A stretch of DNA of 64,000 nucleotides from Pseudomonas sp. JAI120 (GCF_014207255.1 NZ_JACHCZ010000005.1:124001-188000), one strand, 5' to 3'; numbered from the stretch's first letter, positions 38,579 through 48,427 are shown. The notes: generated from the sequence alone by a model not told the origin. Program-made: numbers and translations.

Positions 38579-39346
38579 ATGATACAGATCAGTGCCCTGC
38601 CCGCCTTCACCGACAACTACATCTGGTTGTTGCAGGACCAGCAAACCCAACGTTGCGCCGTGGTCGATCCCGGCGATGCCACGCCGGTACTGGCCTGGCT
38701 CAAGCAAAACCCGACGTGGACCCTCAGCGACATCCTGATTACCCACCATCACCACGATCATGTCGGGGGTGTCGAGCAACTCAAGCGTGTGACTGACGCC
38801 AAGGTGTACGGTCCGGCCAACGAGCCGATCCCGGCGCGGGACACCGCCCTGCAGGATAACGACCGCATCAGCGTGCTGGGCTGGGACTTCGACGTCTATG
38901 CCGTGCCCGGCCACACCCTGGGCCATATCGCCTTCTACCACCAGGGCGTGCTGTTCTGTGGCGACACCCTGTTCGCCGCCGGCTGTGGCCGCCTGTTCGA
39001 GGGCACGCCGGAGCAGATGCACACCTCCCTCGAGCGCCTGGCCGCCCTGCCCGCCGACACCCTGGTGTACTGCACCCACGAATACACACAAAGTAACCTC
39101 AAGTTTGCCCAAGCGGTGGAACCGCAGAATGCCGACATCTCCGAACGGGTGGAAAACGTCCGTCAACTGCGGGCCCGCGGCGAGATAACGCTGCCTTCCA
39201 ACCTGGCCCTGGAAAAGCGTACCAACCCCTTCCTGCGTACCTCTGAAACATCTGTTAAACAAAAAGCGGACGAACGGAATGGCCGTGACAACCGCTCTGG
39301 GGCCGAGGTATTTGCTAGCTTGAGGGCATGGAAAGATAAGTTCTAA
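38579..39346 (+). CDS. gloB: Hydroxyacylglutathione hydrolase (glyoxalase II)
   Basis: A 255-residue metallo-beta-lactamase-fold thioesterase that hydrolyses S-lactoylglutathione in methylglyoxal detoxification. The binuclear metal motif THHHHDH lies at residues 55-61; PGHTLGH, CGDTLFAAGCGRLFEG and YCTHEYT supply the other ligands. The C-terminal glutathione-binding helix region includes KRTNPFLR. The start is MIQISALPAFTDNYIW, the family's usual N-terminus. Confidence 0.97.
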   Translation: MIQISALPAFTDNYIWLLQDQQTQRCAVVDPGDATPVLAWLKQNPTWTLSDILITHHHHDHVGGVEQLKRVTDAKVYGPANEPIPARDTALQDNDRISVLGWDFDVYAVPGHTLGHIAFYHQGVLFCGDTLFAAGCGRLFEGTPEQMHTSLERLAALPADTLVYCTHEYTQSNLKFAQAVEPQNADISERVENVRQLRARGEITLPSNLALEKRTNPFLRTSETSVKQKADERNGRDNRSGAEVFASLRAWKDKF

Positions 39347-39444
39347 AGGGATGCAATCTGATACGTAATTTCTGAACGGTTGACCGGAACCCCAGTGCTT
39401 TCTAGAATCGCCCGACATTTTTGCCCGGAACTTACTTCCAGCCA

Positions 39445-40860
39445 ATGTCGTCATCTATTCGTAAATCCAACCATTCAGACGCATTGACCCGCCTGGCTCA
39501 AGCTGTGGCGGTGGCTGTGTCCGCCACGCTGGCGGGCTGCCAATCGACCAATTTCGCCGCACAATCCACCGTGCAACCCAAGCCCAACCTTGCCGCCAAG
39601 ATCAAACAGAAACCCGTCATCTGGCTTTCAGAGAAACCTGCTCCAGAAGTGCCCCAGGACGTCTGGGAACGCATGCGCCGGGGCTTTCAATTGCAGGACA
39701 ACGTGGGCGTCAACCCGCGTATCGAGCAACAGCGCCTGTGGTTCGCCAGCAACCCGTCCTTCCTGGAGAACGCCGGTGAACGCGGCAGCCTCTACATTCA
39801 TTACATCGTCGAGCGCCTTGAAGAACGCAACATGCCCCTGGAGCTGGCGCTGCTGCCAGTGATCGAAAGTGCCTACAACCCGATGGCCTATTCGCGCAGC
39901 GATGCCGTCGGCCTGTGGCAGTTCATCCCCTCCACCGGGCGCTACTTCAACCTGCGCCAGACCCGCGCCTACGACGGCCGCCGCGACATCACCGCCTCCA
40001 CCACCGCCGCCCTGGACTATCTGACCCGTCTGCACGATATGTTCAACGGCGACTGGTTGCTGGCCCTGGCCGCCTATAACGCCGGCGAAGGCACGGTAAG
40101 CCGGGCCATCGAGCGCAACGAGAAGCTCGGCCTGCCCACCGACTACTGGAACCTGCCCCTGCCCCAGGAAACCAAAGACTACGTGCCCAAGTTCCTGGCG
40201 CTGTCCCAGGTGGTGCTGGCACCCGAAGCTTATGGCGTCAACCTGAACCCGATTGCCAACACGCCGTACTTCGAAGTGGTTGAAGTCAAGCAAAGCATGG
40301 ACCTGTCGCGGGTTGCCGCTCTGGCCGAGATCGACGAAGACGAACTGTTCCAGCTCAACCCCGCCCTCAAGCAACGCACCACCCTGGATGGCCCGCAGCA
40401 TCTGCTGGTCCCCAGTTCCAAAGCGCAATTGCTCACCAGCACTCTTTCGACGATGAAGCCGGAAGAATTGCTGGCGATGCGCCCGAAAAAACAGGTGTTC
40501 GACGAAGTTGAGACCGCACGGGTGGCCGGGCGTACTCGCAGCTACAAGGTGCGCAATGGCGACAATCTCACGCTGATCGCCAAGGCGAACAAGGTCGATG
40601 TGCACGACCTGCAGCGCTGGAACAAGCTCAACGGCCAGGCCCTCAAGGTCGGCCAGACCCTGGTGATGCAGGACACCCGCAAGCTGGTGGCCAAGGCCCA
40701 CAGCAAGAAGCCGGTGCAGTACAAGGTCAAGAAGGGCGATTCGCTGTACATCGTCGCCAAGCGCTTCAACGTCGAGATGCAGCATCTCAAGCGTTGGAAC
40801 CCGCGTACTGGCCAGGCGCTGAAGCCGGGGCAGATGCTGGTGGTTTCCGGGCCGCGCTAA
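39445..40860 (+). CDS. mltD: Membrane-bound lytic murein transglycosylase D
   Basis: A 471-residue outer-membrane lipoprotein that cleaves peptidoglycan glycan strands. A signal peptide with lipobox LAGC places the lipidated cysteine at residue 32. The SLT domain has the catalytic Glu in PVIESAYNP, followed by SDAVGLWQFIPSTGR and LAAYNAGEGTVSRA. Two LysM peptidoglycan-binding repeats lie at about 355-400 (YKVRNGDNLTLIAKAN) and 426-470 (YKVKKGDSLYIVAKRF). It follows gloB by 98 nt. Confidence 0.96.
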   Translation: MSSSIRKSNHSDALTRLAQAVAVAVSATLAGCQSTNFAAQSTVQPKPNLAAKIKQKPVIWLSEKPAPEVPQDVWERMRRGFQLQDNVGVNPRIEQQRLWFASNPSFLENAGERGSLYIHYIVERLEERNMPLELALLPVIESAYNPMAYSRSDAVGLWQFIPSTGRYFNLRQTRAYDGRRDITASTTAALDYLTRLHDMFNGDWLLALAAYNAGEGTVSRAIERNEKLGLPTDYWNLPLPQETKDYVPKFLALSQVVLAPEAYGVNLNPIANTPYFEVVEVKQSMDLSRVAALAEIDEDELFQLNPALKQRTTLDGPQHLLVPSSKAQLLTSTLSTMKPEELLAMRPKKQVFDEVETARVAGRTRSYKVRNGDNLTLIAKANKVDVHDLQRWNKLNGQALKVGQTLVMQDTRKLVAKAHSKKPVQYKVKKGDSLYIVAKRFNVEMQHLKRWNPRTGQALKPGQMLVVSGPR

Positions 40861-40868
40861 GGTTTCAA

Positions 40869-40930
40869 GAACACTGTAGATCCAATGTGGGAGGGGGCAA
40901 GCCCCCTCCCACATTGGATCTACAGTGTTC
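40869..40930. terminator. Perfect 30-bp inverted repeat (REP-derived hairpin)
   Basis: Two 30-nt arms, exact reverse complements, with only AA between them. The centre is the REP core (GGGAGGGGGC/GCCCCCTCCC) and the outer part GAACACTGTAGATCC is matched by GGATCTACAGTGTTC. It starts 9 nt after the mltD stop and should form an extremely stable RNA hairpin. There is no downstream T tract, so termination or 3'-end protection is inferred. Confidence 0.85.
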
Positions 40931-41009
40931 CCAACCGGCTTTTTCCAACCGGAACAAGCTGTTACTGTACCGATCATAAAGCCCAAGCCGCCTGGATCGG
41001 ATCCCTGAC

Positions 41010-42839
41010 TTGAAGCGTCCCCTCCTTCTACTAATAAGTCTGGCCTTGAGCTTTGGTGCGAACGCGACGATAACCGAGAGCCACGGTTATACGCAGTTCG
41101 GCACGCTCAAGTACCCGGCCAAATTCACCCACTTCGATTGGGTAAACCCTGCAGCGCCGAAAGGCGGGACCTTGCGGGTCATGGCATTTGGCACCTTCGA
41201 TACCCTCAACCCCTATACGTTCAAGGGCTCAAGCCCGGTTTCCACCCCCAACTTCCTGCAATACGGCGTCAATGAGCTGAACGAGCCGTTGATGGTCGGC
41301 ACCGGTCAGTACGCGCCGTCCGGCGATGAACCGACCTCCAGCTATGGGCTGATTGCCCAGTCGGTGGAATACAGCGAGGACCGCAGTTGGGTGGTGTTCA
41401 ACCTGCGCCCGGAAGCGCGCTTTCACGATGGCAAGCCGATCACCGCGTATGACGTAGCGTTTTCCTATCGCACCCTGCTGACCGAAGGCCACCCGCAGTA
41501 CCGCACCAATCTGCAGGAAGTGGCGCGGGTGGACATCCTCAACCGTCATCGCATCCGCTTTGTGTTCAAGCGCGCCGGCAACCCGTTGCTGATCCTGCGC
41601 CTGGGCGAGTTGCCGGTATTGCCCCAACACTATTGGAAGAACCGCGACTTCAAGGCGACCACCTTCGAACCGCCCCTGGGCAGCGGGCCGTACCGCATCA
41701 GCAAGGTCACCCCTGGACGCCAGTTGGTGTTTGAACGGGTCAAGGATTACTGGGGCAAAGACTTGCCGGTCAACCAGGGCTTCTATAACTACGACAAGGT
41801 CGAAGTGGAGTTCTATCGCGACAGCGACGTAGCCTTCGAAGCGTTCAAGGCCGGCGAGTTCGACATTTACATCGAGCACCAGGCCAAGAACTGGGCCAAT
41901 GGCTACAACTTCCCAGCGATCAACCGTGGCGAGGTGATCAAGGCGCAGATCGCCCACCAGATCCCGACCCAGAGCCAGGGCCTGTTCATGAACACCCGGC
42001 GACCGACCTTCAGCCAGACCAAGGTGCGCGAAGCCCTGGGGCTGATGTTCGACTTCGAGTGGACCAACCGCACCCTCTTCAGCAGCGCCTACAAACGCAC
42101 GCTCAGCTACTACCCCAACAGCGAGTTCGCCGCTACCGGTGTTCCAACCGGCCATGAATGGCTGATGCTCTCCCCGTACCGCGAACAGCTGCCGCCCAAC
42201 CTGTTTACCCAAGCCTTCAGCCTGCCCCAGACCGATGGGCGCGGCATCCCCCGTGAAACCCTGCGCCGTGCCCTGGCGCTGCTGGGCGAAGCCGGGTGGA
42301 AGTTGTCGGGCCAACGCCTGCTCAACAAGGACGGGCAACCGCTGCGCTTCGAGATACTGCTGGTCAACCCGAACCTGGAGCGCATCCTGCAGCCCTATGT
42401 CGAGAACCTGATCAGCATCGGCATCGACGCACGCCTACGCACCGTCGACCGCGCCCAGTACAAGCAACGCCTGGATCAATTCGACTTCGACATGATCCTG
42501 ATCACCCTCAACCAGACCTTGAGCCCCGGCCTGGAGCAGTGGCAGTACTTCCACTCCAGTCAGGCCGCGATCAAGGGCAGCAAGAACTATGCGGGCATCG
42601 CCAACCCCATTGTCGATCACCTGCTGGAACAACTCCTGGCGGCCCAGACCCGCGAAGAACAACTGGCTGCCGGCCGCGCCCTGGACCGGGTGCTGCTGTG
42701 GCAGCACTACAGCATTCCCAACTGGTACCTCAACTATCATCGCCTGGCGTACCGCAACCGGTTCGCCTTCGTCGCCACGCCGCCCTACAGCCTGGGCCTG
42801 AGCGCGTGGTGGCTGAAAGCTTCGGAGAAAGCCCAATGA
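41010..42839 (+). CDS. nppA1: Peptide ABC transporter substrate-binding protein 1
   Basis: A 609-residue periplasmic binding protein of the SBP_bac_5 family (YejA/OppA-like). Signal peptide near residues 1-19 (KRPLLLLISLALSFGANA), then HGYTQFGTLKYP and NPAAPKGGTLRV, typical of the YejA/microcin C subgroup. The start is a TTG at 41010: no ATG precedes the signal peptide. In P. aeruginosa the equivalent locus encodes NppA1A2BCD, which imports peptidyl-nucleoside antibiotics; assignment here rests on gene order and motif layout. The stop overlaps the second binding protein gene. Confidence 0.88.
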   Translation: MKRPLLLLISLALSFGANATITESHGYTQFGTLKYPAKFTHFDWVNPAAPKGGTLRVMAFGTFDTLNPYTFKGSSPVSTPNFLQYGVNELNEPLMVGTGQYAPSGDEPTSSYGLIAQSVEYSEDRSWVVFNLRPEARFHDGKPITAYDVAFSYRTLLTEGHPQYRTNLQEVARVDILNRHRIRFVFKRAGNPLLILRLGELPVLPQHYWKNRDFKATTFEPPLGSGPYRISKVTPGRQLVFERVKDYWGKDLPVNQGFYNYDKVEVEFYRDSDVAFEAFKAGEFDIYIEHQAKNWANGYNFPAINRGEVIKAQIAHQIPTQSQGLFMNTRRPTFSQTKVREALGLMFDFEWTNRTLFSSAYKRTLSYYPNSEFAATGVPTGHEWLMLSPYREQLPPNLFTQAFSLPQTDGRGIPRETLRRALALLGEAGWKLSGQRLLNKDGQPLRFEILLVNPNLERILQPYVENLISIGIDARLRTVDRAQYKQRLDQFDFDMILITLNQTLSPGLEQWQYFHSSQAAIKGSKNYAGIANPIVDHLLEQLLAAQTREEQLAAGRALDRVLLWQHYSIPNWYLNYHRLAYRNRFAFVATPPYSLGLSAWWLKASEKAQ

Positions 42840-44680
42840 TGTATTTGCGCAACGTACTGCTCGGCAGCCTGTTGCTGTGCACCACGGCCCACGCCGCCCC
42901 GCAACACGCACTGACGCTGTACAACGAGCCGCCGAAATACCCCGCCGACTTCAAGCACTTCGACTACGTCAACCCGGATGCGCCCAAGGGCGGCACTTTC
43001 CGCGAGTCGAGCATGGGCGGCTTCGACAGCCTCAACCCGTTTATCAGCAAGGGCGTGCCCGCCGACAACGTCAGCCTGATCTACGACACCCTGGCCATGC
43101 AGAGCCTGGACGAACCCATCACCGAGTATGGCCTGGTCGCCGGCAAGATCGAAAAAGCCCCGGACAACAGCTGGGTGCGTTTCTACCTGCGCCCCGAGGC
43201 GCGTTTCCACGACGGCCACCCGATCCGTGCCGAAGACGTGGTGTTCACCTTCCAGGAACTGATCAAGGAAGGCTCGCCGATCTACCGCACCTACTACGCC
43301 GATGTCGATGAAGTGATCGCCGAAGACCCCCTGCGGGTGCTGTTCAAGTTCAAGCGCACCAACAACCGCGAATTGCCACTGATCCTCGGGCAACTGCCGG
43401 TGCTGCCCAAGCATTGGTGGGCCACGCGGGACTTTGCCAAGGGCAACCTGGAAGTGCCCCTGGGCAGCGGGCCGTACAAGGTGGCCGAGGTCAAGGCCGG
43501 GCGCATGATCCGCTACGAGCGGGTCAAGGACTACTGGGCCAAGGACCTGCCGATCACCAAGGGTTTCTACAATTTCGATAACCGCATCACCGACTACTAC
43601 CGCGACAGCACCGTGTCCCTGGAAGCCTTGAAGGCCGGGCAGTTCGACTACTGGCTGGAATTCAGCGCCAAGAACTGGGCCAACGCCTACAACATTCCGG
43701 CCGTAACCGAGGGCCGGTTGATCAAGGAAGAAATTCCCAACGGCAACCCCACCGGCATGCAAGGTTTTGTGTTCAATACACGCAAGCCGATGTTCCAGGA
43801 CGTGCGCGTGCGCAAGGCCATCAGCCTGTTGCTGGACTTCGAATGGAGCAACAAACAGCTGTTCAACGGCGCCTACACCCGCACCCGCAGTTACTTCGAA
43901 AACTCCGAAATGGCCGCCACCGGCCTGCCCGGCCCGGATGAGCTGAAAATCCTCGAACCCCTGCGCGACAAAATCCCGGCCGAAGTCTTCACCCAGGCCT
44001 TCGAGCCGGCCAAAACCGACGGCAGCGGCATGATCCGCGCCCAGCAACGCGAGGCCTACCAACTGCTGCAGGAGGCCGGCTGGCGCATCGTTGACGACAA
44101 GATGGTCGACACCACAGGCAAACCGGTGACCATCGAGTTCCTGCTGGCCCAGACCGAGTTCGAGCGCATCCTGCTGCCCTTCAAGCGCAATCTGGCGGAC
44201 CTGGGCATCGACCTGGTGATCCGCCGGGTGGACGTCTCGCAGTTCGTCAACCGTGTGCGTTCCCGGGACTTCGACATGATGGTGGGCAGCTTCCCGCAGT
44301 CCACTTCGCCGGGTAACGAACAACGGGAGTTCTGGAAGTCTTCCAGCGCCGACAAACCTGGCAGCCGCAACTACATGGGCCTCAAGGACCCGGCAGTCGA
44401 CCAACTGGTGGAAGAACTGATCGACGCCGACTCGCGCAAAAGCCTGATCGCCCATGCCAGGGCCCTGGACCGTGTGCTGCAGTTCGGCTACTACGTGATC
44501 CCCAATTGGCACATCAAGACCTTCCGCGTGGCGTACTGGGACCACCTCGGCCATCCGAAAACCCCGCCGCGCTATGACGTGGGCACCGCCACCTGGTGGG
44601 CAAAACCCAACGTAAAATCTGCCGTCACCTCAGACGCGAACACAAACACCAGCGCCGATGCGGCGAGCGGAGGCGATTAA
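42836..44680 (+). CDS. nppA2: Peptide ABC transporter substrate-binding protein 2
   Basis: A 614-residue periplasmic binding protein, a clear paralogue of its upstream neighbour: YPADFKHFDYVNPDAPKGGTF matches the same region there (shown as FKHFDYVNPDAPKGGTF), and both share PLGSGPY, ERVKDYWGKDL/ERVKDYWAKDL and EFSAKNWAN-like blocks. Signal peptide MMYLRNVLLGSLLLCTTAHA. GGAGAAAG precedes the tandem ATGATG. It overlaps nppA1 by four bases and abuts the permease gene. Confidence 0.92.
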   Translation: MMYLRNVLLGSLLLCTTAHAAPQHALTLYNEPPKYPADFKHFDYVNPDAPKGGTFRESSMGGFDSLNPFISKGVPADNVSLIYDTLAMQSLDEPITEYGLVAGKIEKAPDNSWVRFYLRPEARFHDGHPIRAEDVVFTFQELIKEGSPIYRTYYADVDEVIAEDPLRVLFKFKRTNNRELPLILGQLPVLPKHWWATRDFAKGNLEVPLGSGPYKVAEVKAGRMIRYERVKDYWAKDLPITKGFYNFDNRITDYYRDSTVSLEALKAGQFDYWLEFSAKNWANAYNIPAVTEGRLIKEEIPNGNPTGMQGFVFNTRKPMFQDVRVRKAISLLLDFEWSNKQLFNGAYTRTRSYFENSEMAATGLPGPDELKILEPLRDKIPAEVFTQAFEPAKTDGSGMIRAQQREAYQLLQEAGWRIVDDKMVDTTGKPVTIEFLLAQTEFERILLPFKRNLADLGIDLVIRRVDVSQFVNRVRSRDFDMMVGSFPQSTSPGNEQREFWKSSSADKPGSRNYMGLKDPAVDQLVEELIDADSRKSLIAHARALDRVLQFGYYVIPNWHIKTFRVAYWDHLGHPKTPPRYDVGTATWWAKPNVKSAVTSDANTNTSADAASGGD

Positions 44681-45757
44681 ATGCTGGCCTATATTGTTCG
44701 CCGCCTGTTGCTGATCATCCCGACGCTGTTCGGGATCCTGCTGATCAACTTCATCATCATCCAGGCCGCCCCCGGTGGCCCGGTGGAGCAGATGATCGCC
44801 AAGCTCGAAGGCTTTGAAGGCGCCACCAGCCGCATTGCCGGCGGCGGTGCCGAAGTCTCGGTGGCCGGTTCCAGCAGCTATCGCGGCGCCCAGGGCCTGG
44901 ACCCGGCACTGATCAAGGAAATCGAAAAGATGTACGGCTTCGACAAATCGGCGCCGGAACGCTTGTGGATCATGGTCAAGAACTACGCCCGGCTGGATTT
45001 CGGCGACAGTTTCTTCCGTGACGCCAAGGTCATCGACCTGATCAAGGAAAAGATGCCGGTATCGATCTCCCTGGGGTTATGGAGCACGCTGATCATGTAC
45101 CTGGTGTCGATCCCACTGGGGATCGCCAAGGCCACCCGACATGGCAGCCATTTCGATGTGTGGACCAGTTCGGCAATCATCGTCGGTTATGCGATCCCGG
45201 CGTTCCTGTTTGCGATCCTGCTGATCGTGGTGTTTGCCGGCGGCAGTTATTTTGACTGGTTCCCCTTGCGCGGGCTCACGTCCAACAACTTCGATGAGTT
45301 GAGCTGGGGCGGCAAGGTGCTCGATTACTTCTGGCACCTGGCGTTGCCCATCACCGCGCTGGTGATCGGCAACTTCGCGACCATGACGCTGCTGACAAAG
45401 AACAGCTTTCTCGACGAGATCAACAAGCAATACGTGATCACCGCCAAGGCCAAGGGCCTGACCAACCACCGCGTGCTCTACGGCCATGTGTTCCGTAACG
45501 CGATGCTGCTGGTGATCGCCGGGTTCCCGTCGGCGTTCATCGGGATTTTCTTCACCGGCTCGTTGCTGGTGGAAGTGATCTTCTCCCTCGACGGCCTGGG
45601 CCTGATGAGCTTTGAAGCGGCGATCAACCGCGACTACCCGGTGGTGTTCGGCACACTGTTCATTTTCACCCTGCTGGGGCTGGTGGTGAAACTGATCGGC
45701 GACCTCACCTACACCCTGGTCGATCCGCGTATCGACTTCGCCAGCCGGGAGCATTGA
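44681..45757 (+). CDS. nppB: Peptide ABC transporter permease (YejB-like)
   Basis: A 358-residue inner-membrane permease of the DppB/OppB family. It has an N-terminal helix (MLAYIVRRLLLIIPTLFGIL), a periplasmic loop of about 100 residues, then five helices with the ABC-contact loop around NKQYVITAKAKGLTNHRVLYG (EAA motif). The long loop after helix 1 is typical of YejB. It starts on the base following the nppA2 stop codon. Confidence 0.94.
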   Translation: MLAYIVRRLLLIIPTLFGILLINFIIIQAAPGGPVEQMIAKLEGFEGATSRIAGGGAEVSVAGSSSYRGAQGLDPALIKEIEKMYGFDKSAPERLWIMVKNYARLDFGDSFFRDAKVIDLIKEKMPVSISLGLWSTLIMYLVSIPLGIAKATRHGSHFDVWTSSAIIVGYAIPAFLFAILLIVVFAGGSYFDWFPLRGLTSNNFDELSWGGKVLDYFWHLALPITALVIGNFATMTLLTKNSFLDEINKQYVITAKAKGLTNHRVLYGHVFRNAMLLVIAGFPSAFIGIFFTGSLLVEVIFSLDGLGLMSFEAAINRDYPVVFGTLFIFTLLGLVVKLIGDLTYTLVDPRIDFASREH

Positions 45758-45758
45758 G

Positions 45759-46778
45759 ATGAACCTGTCCCCCCTCAATCGCCGCCGGTTCGAGCGGTTC
45801 AAGGCCAACAAGCGTGGCTGGTGGTCGCTGTGGCTGTTCCTGATCCTGTTCGGGCTGAGCCTGGGCGCGGAGCTGATCGCCAACGACAAGCCACTGGCGG
45901 TGCACTACGACGGCGACTGGTATTTCCCGGCCCTCAAGCGCTACCCGGAAACCACCTTCGGCGGCGAGTTCCCGCTGGAAGCCAACTACAAGAGCCCGTA
46001 TATCCAGGAACTGCTCAAGGCCAAGGACGCCTGGACCTTGTGGGCGCCGATCCCGTTCAGCTACCAGAGCATCAACTACGACCTGAAGGTACCGGCCCCC
46101 GCGCCGCCTTCGAGCGTCAACCTGCTGGGCACTGACGACCAGGGCCGCGATGTGCTGGCGCGGGTGATCTACGGCTTCCGAGTGTCGGTGCTGTTTGCCC
46201 TGACGTTGACCGTGCTCAGCTCGATCATCGGCGTGATCGCCGGGGCCTTGCAGGGCTTCTATGGCGGTTGGGTCGACCTGGCCGGACAGCGCTTCCTGGA
46301 AATCTGGTCCGGCTTGCCGGTGCTGTACCTGCTGATCATCCTCGCCAGCTTCGTGCAACCGAACTTCTGGTGGCTGCTGGGGATCATGCTGCTGTTTTCC
46401 TGGATGAGCCTGGTGGACGTGGTGCGCGCCGAGTTCCTGCGCGGGCGGAACCTCGAATACGTGCGCGCGGCCCGGGCACTGGGGATGCAAAACGGCGCGA
46501 TCATGTTCCGCCACATCCTGCCCAATGCCATGGTCTCGACCATGACCTTCATGCCGTTCATCCTCACCGGCGCCATCGGCACCCTGACCGCCCTGGATTT
46601 CCTCGGCTTTGGCCTGCCGGCCGGTTCGCCCTCGCTGGGGGAGCTGGTGGCCCAGGGCAAATCCAACCTGCAGGCACCATGGCTGGGCATGAGCGCGTTT
46701 GCCGTGCTGGCGATCATGTTGAGCTTGCTGGTGTTTATCGGCGAGTCCGCTCGCGATGCCTTTGACCCGAGGAAATGA
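45759..46778 (+). CDS. nppC: Peptide ABC transporter permease (YejE-like)
   Basis: A 339-residue inner-membrane permease of the DppC/OppC family. The N-terminal OppC_N region RRRFERFKANKRGWWSLWLF is followed by a large periplasmic domain and the typical LLGTDDQGRDVLARVIYG. The EAA loop is in NLEYVRAARALGMQNGAIMF. It begins one base after the nppB stop; together they form the heterodimeric channel. Confidence 0.94.
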   Translation: MNLSPLNRRRFERFKANKRGWWSLWLFLILFGLSLGAELIANDKPLAVHYDGDWYFPALKRYPETTFGGEFPLEANYKSPYIQELLKAKDAWTLWAPIPFSYQSINYDLKVPAPAPPSSVNLLGTDDQGRDVLARVIYGFRVSVLFALTLTVLSSIIGVIAGALQGFYGGWVDLAGQRFLEIWSGLPVLYLLIILASFVQPNFWWLLGIMLLFSWMSLVDVVRAEFLRGRNLEYVRAARALGMQNGAIMFRHILPNAMVSTMTFMPFILTGAIGTLTALDFLGFGLPAGSPSLGELVAQGKSNLQAPWLGMSAFAVLAIMLSLLVFIGESARDAFDPRK

Positions 46779-46779
46779 G

Positions 46780-48393
46780 ATGAATCAGGACAATCTGATC
46801 GAAATCCGCGACCTCTCCGTCGAGTTCGTCACGGGCGAGCATCACCACCGCGTGGTCAACAACGTCAGCTTCGATATCAAGCGCGGCGAAACCCTGGCCC
46901 TGGTCGGCGAAAGCGGCTCCGGCAAATCGGTGACCGCCCACTCGATCCTGCGCCTGCTGCCCTACCCGCTGGCCCGACACCCGTCCGGCACCATCACCTA
47001 TTCCGGGCAAGACCTGCTGACCCTCAAGGAAAAGACCCTGCGGCATATTCGCGGCAACCGCATCGCGATGATCTTCCAGGAGCCAATGACGTCGTTGAAC
47101 CCGCTGCACTGCATCGAGAAACAGATCAACGAAGTGCTGGGCCTGCACAAGGGCCTGACCGGCAAGGTCGCGACCCGGCGCACCTTGGAGTTGCTGGAGC
47201 TGGTGGGCATCCCCGAGCCGCACAAACGGCTCAAGGCTCTGCCCCACGAACTGTCGGGCGGCCAGCGCCAGCGGGTGATGATCGCCATGGCCCTGGCCAA
47301 TGAGCCAGAGCTGTTGATCGCGGATGAGCCGACCACGGCCCTCGACGTCACCGTGCAGTTGAAGATCCTGGAGTTGCTCAAGGAGTTGCAGGCACGCCTG
47401 GGCATGGCCTTGCTGCTGATCAGCCACGACTTGAACCTGGTGCGACGCATTGCTCACCGCGTCTGCGTGATGCAACGAGGTTGCATCGTCGAACAGGCCG
47501 AGTGCGAGACGCTGTTCCAGTCGCCCCAGCATCCATACACCCAGGAACTGCTGGCCGCGGAACCCAGTGGTGGACCGGCCACCAACGAAGTCGGGCCGCC
47601 GCTGCTGGAAGTGGACGATTTGAAAGTCTGGTTCCCGATCAAGAAAGGCTTCTTGCGCAACACCGTCGATTACGTCAAAGCGGTGGATGGGATCAACTTC
47701 AGCCTGCCCCAGGGCCAGACCCTGGGCATCGTCGGCGAAAGCGGCTCGGGCAAATCCACCCTGGGCCTGGCGATCCTGCGCTTGATTGCCAGCAAGGGCG
47801 GGATTCGTTTCGAAGGCCAGCAGTTGGACACGCTGACCCAGCAACAGGTGCGCCCGTTGCGCCGGGAAATGCAGGTGGTGTTCCAGGACCCGTTCGGCAG
47901 CCTGAGCCCACGCATGTGCGTCAGCGAGATCGTCGGCGAAGGCCTGCGCATTCACAAGATGGGCACGCCAGCCGAGCAGGAAGCAGCGATTATCGCAGCG
48001 CTCAAGGAGGTCGGCCTGGACCCTGAATCACGCCATCGCTACCCCCACGAATTCTCCGGCGGCCAACGCCAACGTATCGCCATCGCCCGTGCGTTGGTGC
48101 TCAAGCCACGCCTGATCTTGCTGGACGAACCGACCTCGGCGCTGGACCGCACGGTACAACGTCAGGTCGTGGAATTGCTGCGCAGCCTGCAGGCCAAGTA
48201 CAACCTGACCTACCTGTTTATCAGCCATGACCTGGCGGTGGTGAAGGCGCTGAGTCACCAACTGATGGTGGTCAAGCAGGGGCAGGTGGTGGAGCAAGGC
48301 GATGCGCGAGCGATTTTCGCTGATCCGCAGCATGGGTATACGCGTCAACTGCTGGAAGCGGCCTTTCTGGTGCCCTGCCCGGAGCGCTTCTGA
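46780..48393 (+). CDS. nppD: Peptide ABC transporter ATPase with two nucleotide-binding domains (YejF-like)
   Basis: A 537-residue fused ATPase. Both halves have a full set of motifs: Walker A GESGSGKS twice (near residues 45 and 320), signatures LSGGQRQR and FSGGQRQR, and Walker B ending DEPTTALD and DEPTSALD. Fusion of the two ABC domains into one chain is the rule in YejF, whereas Opp/Dpp systems use two proteins. It ends the operon; a 10-bp stem-loop follows. Confidence 0.95.
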   Translation: MNQDNLIEIRDLSVEFVTGEHHHRVVNNVSFDIKRGETLALVGESGSGKSVTAHSILRLLPYPLARHPSGTITYSGQDLLTLKEKTLRHIRGNRIAMIFQEPMTSLNPLHCIEKQINEVLGLHKGLTGKVATRRTLELLELVGIPEPHKRLKALPHELSGGQRQRVMIAMALANEPELLIADEPTTALDVTVQLKILELLKELQARLGMALLLISHDLNLVRRIAHRVCVMQRGCIVEQAECETLFQSPQHPYTQELLAAEPSGGPATNEVGPPLLEVDDLKVWFPIKKGFLRNTVDYVKAVDGINFSLPQGQTLGIVGESGSGKSTLGLAILRLIASKGGIRFEGQQLDTLTQQQVRPLRREMQVVFQDPFGSLSPRMCVSEIVGEGLRIHKMGTPAEQEAAIIAALKEVGLDPESRHRYPHEFSGGQRQRIAIARALVLKPRLILLDEPTSALDRTVQRQVVELLRSLQAKYNLTYLFISHDLAVVKALSHQLMVVKQGQVVEQGDARAIFADPQHGYTRQLLEAAFLVPCPERF

Positions 48394-48400
48394 GCGATGA

Positions 48401-48427
48401 GCACGCCCACCTCCTGCGTGGGCGTGC
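48401..48427 (+). terminator. Stem-loop after nppD
   Basis: GCACGCCCAC pairs exactly with GTGGGCGTGC around a seven-base loop, eight bases after the nppD stop codon. No T tract follows, so it is a possible 3'-end stabiliser rather than a classic intrinsic terminator. The rest of the 177-nt gap before the large unknown gene shows nothing else. Confidence 0.5.

Noticed and set aside
42785..44554. 589-codon frame antisense to nppA2
   Set aside because: Shadow frame; composition typical of reverse-strand reading of GC-rich genes.
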